The notes under the pieces are model-generated. The model made no database searches and was not told where the DNA came from. It saw only the letters and a list, made by a program, of their open reading frames with translations. A DNA stretch of 64,000 nt from Polaribacter vadi (GTDB lineage: Bacteria > Bacteroidota > Bacteroidia > Flavobacteriales > Flavobacteriaceae): positions 3,524,001 through 3,588,000 of the forward strand of contig NZ_CP017477.1 in the NCBI RefSeq assembly GCF_001761365.1, given 5' to 3'. Shown here one piece after another: positions 18,401-23,307 of this stretch. Each line of letters begins with the position of its first letter. Positions within the stretch are counted from its first letter, which is position 1. The position numbers and the translations under genes were made by a program.

Positions 18401-19076
18401 CATCACTCAAATAATCAGAACTATCAATCGTAAATTGATAAGAAGGTTTGGTGATGGAAGTCTCTGAAGATTTATAGAATTGAAGAGCGTTATTCGCTAA
18501 AAAATCGAATAGAGTAGGAGTGTATATTTTAGCAGTATGTTGAAGTTGTAAAATATCGGAAAACTCATCAATATTAATTTTTTGTAATAACTTTTCCTCT
18601 TGTAAAGATGCTTTGAAATACGTGTGAATTTCCTCAAAAAGCGTGTCTAAATCCCAAGTTCTAAAATCATTAACATCGACTTTATCTTGAGTTTTTGTTC
18701 GGTTATAAAATTTATATCTATTTTGAGTAAAATATTGCCAATATAAGTTCGCTAAAACATTTTCTAACACATTTTTTGTTGGAGATACATTTTTAGCAAT
18801 TTGCTCTTTAAAATTATGAATTACCTTTAGTTGTGCATCCTCTTCTAATGTTAATGAAAATTTACTTTTGTAAAAAAGCGACTTTATAATTTGTGAAGAA
18901 TTGTTCGTTTTTTCTGCTTTTGTATAAATTTCTTCTACAATTTTTAAAGCCGATTTTGGCAAACCATCAACCTCAAATTTTTCGACTTGTTGCCAAAGTT
19001 TCTCAAAATCGTTTTGAGCATTTGTGGTTAAAGAAAATAAGAATATCATTACTATTGTTGTTGTAAATTTTTTCAT
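12456..19076 (-). CDS. Alpha-2-macroglobulin family protein with inserted SusC-type TonB plug
   Basis: A 2206-residue protein with a signal peptide (about 1-20, ending TNAQ) and no lipobox. Residues 20-500 are mostly helical. An MG2-type segment, FTDRSIYRPGQIVYFKT, lies near 580. The A2M core, QLKTDENGKVSFSFTMPEALTRW, lies near 1420-1450. The thioester site is CSEQ at about 1645-1648, and the alpha-helical toroid (NQMNSGGFPWFKGS) follows. Bacterial A2Ms trap proteases in the periplasm. Unusually, residues about 1199-1400 form a carboxypeptidase-D-like repeat (GEPLPGVNVQIKGTSFGTET) plus a TonB plug (LDEVVVVGYGT, LYGSRGANGVVIITTKSG), inserted just before the A2M core, where a bait region would be. 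The frame is uninterrupted. It is a single-gene unit. Confidence 0.88.
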   Translation of the reverse strand: MKKFTTTIVMIFLFSLTTNAQNDFEKLWQQVEKFEVDGLPKSALKIVEEIYTKAEKTNNSSQIIKSLFYKSKFSLTLEEDAQLKVIHNFKEQIAKNVSPTKNVLENVLANLYWQYFTQNRYKFYNRTKTQDKVDVNDFRTWDLDTLFEEIHTYFKASLQEEKLLQKINIDEFSDILQLQHTAKIYTPTLFDFLANNALQFYKSSETSITKPSYQFTIDSSDYLSDAKTFSTLKITSKDSLSLELNALKIYQNLLHLHSITNNKNAFANIDVQRINFVYQNATFENKDSILLETLKTSEENFKNDEASGLYAFEIAEIYKNKAKNKEALDICNTVIKDFPKSLGAQKCFVLKNQIEQKTLSILAEEYIPIAKNSRLLVTYKNVEKLFFTGYKINQKQLEEFNKIYKFDDKKAFISKLEKLKTWNHKLRNEDDYLEHSTEVIVPKFESGMYLILASENDDLNENSVYGTTTIQVTNLTLIENTFDGRYNYQVVDRTTGKPIKNAEIHLQNEKRNNGRLINKKLTTDKNGFASYKSNDYYNNVEITISTKNDFAIFDNNYLYNQNSNNNENNANEEIIIKPFIFTDRSIYRPGQIVYFKTIVIKKQGDTSEVFKNEFVEVTLYDVNNQIVKTLDLKLNDFGSVAGQFIIPNNGLTGEFTIDVDESSTQKSKFYKNADFDIDYNNSVTISVEEYKRPKFETEFKPITESFKINDSIKINGFAKAFSGANITDAKVVYRVHRKVQYPSWYYWRRPNPTSNSQEITNGESITDASGNFFIKFKAIPDESVDKESNPVFNYEITADVTDINGETRSATTIVKVGYHSLIASILIDDKIDKNQKETIVKIETKNLNDEFVAAKGIVKIYKLQAPKNPLRNRPWSAPDYQDISENEFRKLFPNDPYTDDEGDEKNWKKGALVFTEKFDTESSKEIILKNTKSWLSGKYIVVLESEDKFGQEVKDEKRITIFSSKDKNVADNQLFTINTNKTFYNVGDQVEIQMGSASKNMTVIVQIEKNHKIVDTKLIKLNNCIETIKIPINKEDVGGFAVKYHYVNYNYFESGNLLINVPEKQESIEIITNIFRDKLQPGQNETWSFTIKDDKNDAVAAEVLASMYDASLDDFKAHNWNFNPIAGKQNYSSYQTSNANKSFGNTSFYIKNNERNYYQIPSIGTSSYNWFGFSLNNNRWLNQQYLRETKNKINSTRTDFDGTVTGLISNKNGEPLPGVNVQIKGTSFGTETDFDGNYSIKIKKGDVLVVNYLGYKSVEYLIDSQTNIDVSLEEDASSLDEVVVVGYGTNRKAYSKASISYEKVAYDSDINSILEGRVAGVTIDGVSEQPGSDKNISIRGVSSLDGNTEPLYVVDGVIVDSFDENGSNITNISILKDAAATALYGSRGANGVVIITTKSGQEKIDAALSQVQARKNFKETAFFYPQLKTDENGKVSFSFTMPEALTRWKLQLLAHSTTLKSATKTLQTVTQKELMVVPNAPRFLREKDTITLNAKITNLTNNQLSGFAKLILTDAISGKEIDSELQNLESNKNFVVDKDGNTNVSWSLAIPENMQAVQYKIVAKSGDFSDGEQNVLPVLTNRMLVTETLPMFIKSNETKTFTLDKLKNSTSSTLKNHKLTLEMTSNPVWVAVQALPYLMEYPYECSEQIFSRYYANTLASFVANSNPKIQNVFNAWKSSDALLSNLEKNQELKSLIIQETPWLRDAQSETEQKKRIALLFDLNKMKNEQERAINKLQENQMNSGGFPWFKGSKYANTFITQHIATGFGHLQKLGVTDFDPSTKNMIEKAVKFLDDELLENYEKLLERARKIKEESKSKKEGEKKYEEYLSKNNLNYATIQYLYMRSFYGDISLDDTTKSAVKYYQNQSAKYWNAYNLYAKGQIALSLFRADEKTVANKILKSLKENSITSDELGMYWKSNTAGYYYYQAPVETQALMIETFSEIENDVETIDNLKIWLLKNKQTNQWKTTKATTEAVYALLLNGNDWLSITEMVTIKVGNQQINPSEIENVKVEAGTGYFKTSWNTEEIKPAMATITINKKEKGIAWGGLYWQYFEDLDKITSAKSPLKLNKKLFLKVNADTGKELKLINENTQLKVGDLITVRIELRSDRDMEFIHLKDMRASGVEPINVLSTYKWQDNLGYYESTKDAATNFFFDKLPKGVYVFEYDVRVNNAGNFSNGISTIQSMYAPEFSSHSKGVRLKINN

Positions 19077-19453
19077 TATTCATTAATTTTAAAAAGATTC
19101 CTAAAGTTTATATCTCTTGGTTTCATTTGAAATTGTTAATCCCAATAATCAGGAATTTATGCTATAAAGCACGTGAAATTTATTTTATAAAACTATCCAT
19201 AATTAGCGAACGCGTCTTTTTGGTTCGTAAAACCGCTTTTTTATTTAGTTTCTTCTATGGTAAACTCATTGATTTGTTTCTCGAAAATTCATTTATCCAT
19301 AAGTTTTTCTAAATTATATCCCATAACTATTTGAAAAAATAAATTTCGTGATTTTATTGCTTTTAAATTAACGCATTTGCTTTAGAGTTTATCAATAAAG
19401 ATAATTCATATTGTGCAAAGCTTTTGTATTTTTACCCTTTATAATTTTTACCT
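19077..19453. other. Gene-free intergenic region
   Basis: 377 bp between the divergent A2M and mpl genes. A 61-codon frame inside it resembles no protein and is AT-driven. The region must hold both promoters, but no complete TTTG-N19-TAnnTTTG match was found. TATTTTTA shortly before mpl is the nearest candidate -7 element. Confidence 0.5.
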
Positions 19454-20806
19454 ATGAACATTCATTTTATTGCAATTGGAGGAAGTGCCATGCATAATTT
19501 AGCAATTGCTTTACACCAAAAAGGATACCAAGTTTTTGGAAGTGATGACACCATTCACAATCCGTCAAAAGCTCGATTAGAAAAATATGGTTTATTACCA
19601 AAAGAATTTGGTTGGTTTCCAGAAAAAATATCGTCAGATTTAGATGTGATTATTTTAGGAATGCATGCAAAAAAGGACAATCCTGAATTGTTAAAAGCAC
19701 AAGAATTAGGGTTGAAAATTTATTCTTATCCAGAGTTTTTATATGAACAATGTAAAAATAAAACGCGTGTTGTAATTGGGGGTTCTCATGGAAAAACAAC
19801 CATTACTTCTATGATTTTGCATGTGTTAAATTATCATGAAAGAGATGTAGATTATATGGTTGGTGCACAATTAGAGGGGTTTGAAACGATGGTTCATCTA
19901 ACAGAAGAAAACGATTTTATGGTTTTAGAAGGTGATGAATATTTGAGTTCGCCCATTGATATGCGTCCTAAATTTCATTTATATAAACCAAATATCGCAC
20001 TTTTAAGTGGCATTGCTTGGGATCATATTAACGTTTTTCCAACCTTCGAAAATTATAAAGAACAGTTTAAAATCTTTACAGATTCCATGATAAATGGAGG
20101 AAGTATGGTGTATAATATTGAAGATGAACATGTGAAAGACATTGTAGAATCTTCTGAAAACCACATTAAAAAATATCCTTACGAAACACCCAATCATTTT
20201 ATAGAAAACGGAATTACATATCTAGAAACTGCAGAAGGGAATTTACCTTTAGAAATTTTCGGAAAACATAACTTACAAAATTTAGCAGGTGCAAAATGGA
20301 TTTGTCAACATATGCAAGTTGATGAAGACGATTTTTACGAAGCAATTGCAAGTTTTAGTGGCGCAAGCAAGCGTTTAGAGAAAATTGCTGAAAGTAATTC
20401 AACCGTAATTTTTAAAGATTTTGCCCATTCACCTAGTAAAGTTGCTGCCACTACAAAAGCAGTAAAAGAGCAATACTCAGAAAGAACTGTTTTGGCATGT
20501 TTAGAATTACATACGTATTCTAGCTTAAATGCCGAATTTTTAGCAGAATATAAAGGAGCACTAGATTTTGCAGATAAAGCAGTTGTTTTTTATTCTCCTG
20601 ATGCTGTTAAAATTAAACAATTGGAAGAAGTTACTCATCAACAAATTGCCAATGCTTTTGAAAGAGAAGATTTGGTTATTTATACCAATCCAGCAGCTTT
20701 TAAAGAGTTTTTGTTTGCTGAAAATTTAACAAATTCAGCAGTTGTTTTAATGAGTTCTGGTAATTATGGAGGTTTAGATTTTGATGAAGTTAAGGGGTTG
20801 GTTTAG
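19454..20806 (+). CDS. mpl: UDP-N-acetylmuramate:L-Ala-gamma-D-Glu-meso-DAP ligase
   Basis: A 450-residue Mur ligase. The N-terminal UDP-binding segment is MNIHFIAIGGSAMHNLAIAL, the ATP loop is GGSHGKTT (residues 109-116), and FKDFAHSPSKVAATTKAV marks the C-terminal domain. The opening IGGSAMHNLA and the overall length favour Mpl over MurC (which has GIGG.GM). Mpl reattaches recycled murein tripeptide to UDP-MurNAc in the cytoplasm. Its 3' end overlaps the convergent nucleotidyltransferase gene by 17 bp. Confidence 0.88.
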   Translation: MNIHFIAIGGSAMHNLAIALHQKGYQVFGSDDTIHNPSKARLEKYGLLPKEFGWFPEKISSDLDVIILGMHAKKDNPELLKAQELGLKIYSYPEFLYEQCKNKTRVVIGGSHGKTTITSMILHVLNYHERDVDYMVGAQLEGFETMVHLTEENDFMVLEGDEYLSSPIDMRPKFHLYKPNIALLSGIAWDHINVFPTFENYKEQFKIFTDSMINGGSMVYNIEDEHVKDIVESSENHIKKYPYETPNHFIENGITYLETAEGNLPLEIFGKHNLQNLAGAKWICQHMQVDEDDFYEAIASFSGASKRLEKIAESNSTVIFKDFAHSPSKVAATTKAVKEQYSERTVLACLELHTYSSLNAEFLAEYKGALDFADKAVVFYSPDAVKIKQLEEVTHQQIANAFEREDLVIYTNPAAFKEFLFAENLTNSAVVLMSSGNYGGLDFDEVKGLV

Positions 20807-21908
20807 CTTTTTTTAAACCTAACTGAACCAATTTTTCATTTTGCCAATTTTTATCGGTTGTCCTTTTTACGAGCCAGGTTCTTTTTTCTTTATCAAAAAT
20901 TGAATCTTTAATGATTTTTAATCTTTGTTTTATAAAAAGTTTTGTTTCAATTTTTTTATGAAACTTTTTACTGTTAGCATTATTTTCGATGTTTTTTGTA
21001 AAGAAGTCAATATATTCTTTTGATTCCTTAGTTTCTATATATTTTAACGATTTAGGATGGTTAAAAATAACAGCACAAGAGGCTAAGAAGCAATTTAAAG
21101 GATTTTTAAGGTTGATAAAATCATTAAAAGCCGATTTTGCAGTAGTTTTTTTAGAAAGTAAAAAAACATCATAGGCATTTCTTAAAGAAATATCTTTGTA
21201 ATGAAAACCTTTATCATTTATCTGTTTAGCAATAATGGATAAATTTAGTTGATTTTTAAAACTCAAAAAATGAATGCCATGAATGATTTGTGCATCTTTT
21301 TTAATATACCTATAATTGAATTCATCTGCATACTCTTCAAGTAATAATTCCTTGTGAATTTCTACAGCTGCAATATTGTTTGCTTTTTGTAGCCTTGGAT
21401 AATGTTTAAACTGTGGAAAATCATAGGTTGTATCATGAACTTTAGAATACTCGAAATTTTGTAAAACCTCTATAGCTTTCGGATATTCCTCTTTAGAGAA
21501 AATAAAATCAATATCACCCACCATTCTTTCAGCAATATCTTCATACAAGCCTTCTAATAAATTTCCTGTTCCTTTTAAGAAAATAGGAGTGATGTTATTT
21601 GACAATAATAATTCATTAATTTCTTTAGCTTGTTCTATAATTTGCTCATTTCTATCACGATTTAAATCAGTTATATATATCATATACTCAACCAAATCTG
21701 TTGGTAGATAATGTAGAAAATCAGCTTTTTTAAAGTTGCAATATAAAGCAGGAAAAACAAAATGAGCTGTGCTAACTTTCACAACAGCATCCCAATCAAT
21801 AGAATTTGATTTTAGTTCTTTTTCAACGATTTTTTTATGATGTTCTTCGTGATTAATTGTCAAACATTTTCCAACAAAAAGTAAGGTTTCTTTATAAGTC
21901 ATTGTCAA
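20790..21908 (-). CDS. Nucleotidyltransferase family protein (NTP_transf_5-like)
   Basis: A 372-residue protein. The nucleotidyltransferase motif is visible as FLKGTGNLLEGLY (residues 110-122) followed by RMVGDIDFIF, in which Asp132 and Asp134 are the metal-binding pair. A histidine-rich N-terminal part (HEEHHKK) and a basic C-terminus (KNWQNEKLVQLGLKKAK) are also present. The family is found near peptide-modification and exopolysaccharide genes, and its substrates are largely unknown. Its start overlaps the kinase gene by 17 bp, so translational coupling is likely. A second ATG, two codons in, is an alternative start. Confidence 0.75.
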   Translation of the reverse strand: MTMTYKETLLFVGKCLTINHEEHHKKIVEKELKSNSIDWDAVVKVSTAHFVFPALYCNFKKADFLHYLPTDLVEYMIYITDLNRDRNEQIIEQAKEINELLLSNNITPIFLKGTGNLLEGLYEDIAERMVGDIDFIFSKEEYPKAIEVLQNFEYSKVHDTTYDFPQFKHYPRLQKANNIAAVEIHKELLLEEYADEFNYRYIKKDAQIIHGIHFLSFKNQLNLSIIAKQINDKGFHYKDISLRNAYDVFLLSKKTTAKSAFNDFINLKNPLNCFLASCAVIFNHPKSLKYIETKESKEYIDFFTKNIENNANSKKFHKKIETKLFIKQRLKIIKDSIFDKEKRTWLVKRTTDKNWQNEKLVQLGLKKAKPTP

Positions 21909-23028
21909 ATATTTTAGTAACCGTTTTTATCATTTCTTCATTATTAGAATAGGTTAATTGATAGCAATTTAAACCACCAAACCAATCTAAAAATAATTGA
22001 GCATTTTCTTTTTTGGGTGATAACCAGGAATCTGGAATTAGTTGCTGAAAAGCATCAATTTTAGAAATCTTTTTACACCTAAGTTTTGCCTCTTTTTCAT
22101 ATTTGATAAAAACCAAATCGTTGCAAGGTATATGTGCAAAGAAATTAGCGTTATTTGGTTTTAAATAACGAACAACTTTATTCAATCTTGTAAAATTATA
22201 CTCTTTACTAGTTGCTAGTTCAGGGTAAATTGGCATCAACGTTTTTAAACTATTTTGTTTGATAGATATGGATGCAGGAAAACTATATACTTCTTGTTTT
22301 TTTGCATCAACAGGAACAAAATCATCTGCCAAACAAGTAAAACCATTAGCCTGTAAAAGTGCTAAAGAAGTACTTTTTCCATTGCCAGAATCACCTAAAA
22401 ATAACATTGATTTTTTTCCATTACTAATAGCAGATGCATGAAAAACTCCCAACCATTCCTCTTCTTTCTTTTGATGTATTTTTTGAATGATTTCCATTGA
22501 AAACTTTCCTTGAAAATAATGAACATCATGATGACTCCAAGATCCAATATAGTCTTTATCTACATACAGAAATATAAAATTGCTATTGATAAAAACTTCA
22601 AATTCATTGTCAAAATTTTCAACAGCATCAATTACCAAATGCTCAAATTTAGGATGTATTAAAGATTGCTCTTTTTCGTTTAAATAAGAGATTTTAAAAA
22701 TAACTTCATTTATTTTATAGAAGGTTACAAAATTATAAGAAGATGGTTTTTTTATGTCTCTATCATCGTTAATAACTTCTTTTTTAGTGTTATTATTAGG
22801 TTCGTAAAGTTTCTTTTTTAGATTTAGAATAAAATCTTCAGCTTTTTCTAAAGGGACATCTAATTTTTTTGAAAGTGCATTTGCTATAATTTCTACAGAA
22901 ATTCCTTTGCTTAATCTTTTTAAAATATCGGCTGTAGTATTTTCTAAGACTACATATTTGTTGGTGTTTTCAAACCAAGCAATCGTTTTGTCTTCGATAA
23001 CTTTATACAGCGTTTTCATTGATTTCAT
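21892..23028 (-). CDS. PqqD-like domain fused to HprK-like serine kinase
   Basis: A 378-residue protein. Residues about 4-77 look like a PqqD-type RiPP recognition element: TLYKVIEDKTIAWFENTNKY, then VLENTTADILKRLSKG and helices to KKKLYEP. Residues about 95-370 resemble HPr kinase-related proteins, with P-loop GDSGNGKST (212-220) and acidic ADDFVPVD (234-241). PqqD-like domains bind leader peptides, while HprK-like enzymes in lasso-peptide clusters phosphorylate peptide serines. The gene lies between a small peptide gene and a nucleotidyltransferase gene. The substrate is inferred to be the peptide, not HPr. ATGs at 23028 and 23019 are both possible. Confidence 0.75.
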   Translation of the reverse strand: MKSMKTLYKVIEDKTIAWFENTNKYVVLENTTADILKRLSKGISVEIIANALSKKLDVPLEKAEDFILNLKKKLYEPNNNTKKEVINDDRDIKKPSSYNFVTFYKINEVIFKISYLNEKEQSLIHPKFEHLVIDAVENFDNEFEVFINSNFIFLYVDKDYIGSWSHHDVHYFQGKFSMEIIQKIHQKKEEEWLGVFHASAISNGKKSMLFLGDSGNGKSTSLALLQANGFTCLADDFVPVDAKKQEVYSFPASISIKQNSLKTLMPIYPELATSKEYNFTRLNKVVRYLKPNNANFFAHIPCNDLVFIKYEKEAKLRCKKISKIDAFQQLIPDSWLSPKKENAQLFLDWFGGLNCYQLTYSNNEEMIKTVTKIFDNDL

Positions 23029-23066
23029 AGTTGATAAATATACTTACAATAAATATATAAAAATAA

Positions 23067-23093
23067 AAACGCCTCAAAAATTTTGAGGCGTTT
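23067..23093 (-). terminator. Strong hairpin between peptide and kinase genes
   Basis: A near-perfect palindrome: AAACGCCTCAA, five central bases, TTGAGGCGTTT (11-13 bp stem). It is followed on the minus strand by TTTTTATTTTTATA. It lies 20 bp after the peptide gene's stop and 38 bp before the kinase start. It should stop most transcripts after the peptide gene while allowing some read-through. Confidence 0.8.
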
Positions 23094-23112
23094 AAAGTTG
23101 AAATAATTTTTA

Positions 23113-23283
23113 TTAAAATCCAGTTCCAGGATCTTGAGGAACAGATGCTGCTTGTGCTTTTTGTGGATTTAAAATCATATAGGTTCCTAAAGCAGTTAAA
23201 GCTGCATATTTTCCGTAATTACCTATTTTTTTAATAGCTTCTTTACGAGTAATTTCTTGTTTATTGTCTATGTTTTTTTGCAT
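23113..23283 (-). CDS. 56-residue leader-like peptide (candidate modified peptide precursor)
   Basis: A short gene, ATG at 23281-23283 and TAA at 23113-23115. Residues 1-20 are highly charged with the Tat-like text TRKEAIKKIG. Residues 21-40 are hydrophobic (YAALTALGTYMIL). Then AQA (43-45) gives a signal-peptidase-like site, leaving the tail ASVPQDPGTGF with one serine (47) and one threonine (54). The architecture of leader, hydrophobic part, AxA and Pro/Gly-rich tail resembles short unannotated peptides that I recall from other Bacteroidota. It follows the lamin-tail gene by 24 bp, and a strong hairpin separates it from the PqqD-HprK gene. The function is not known. Confidence 0.7.
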   Translation of the reverse strand: MQKNIDNKQEITRKEAIKKIGNYGKYAALTALGTYMILNPQKAQAASVPQDPGTGF

Positions 23284-23307
23284 AATTTTTTATTTAAAAT
23301 CTCGTAA

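Noticed and set aside
19127..19312. 61-codon plus-strand frame in the A2M-mpl gap
   Set aside because: Hydrophobic low-complexity composition expected by chance in AT-rich DNA; no family likeness and no operon context.
21892..23028. True HPr kinase/phosphorylase of the PTS
   Set aside because: The N-terminal half is PqqD-like, no HPr or PTS gene is near, and the context is a small peptide gene and a nucleotidyltransferase.
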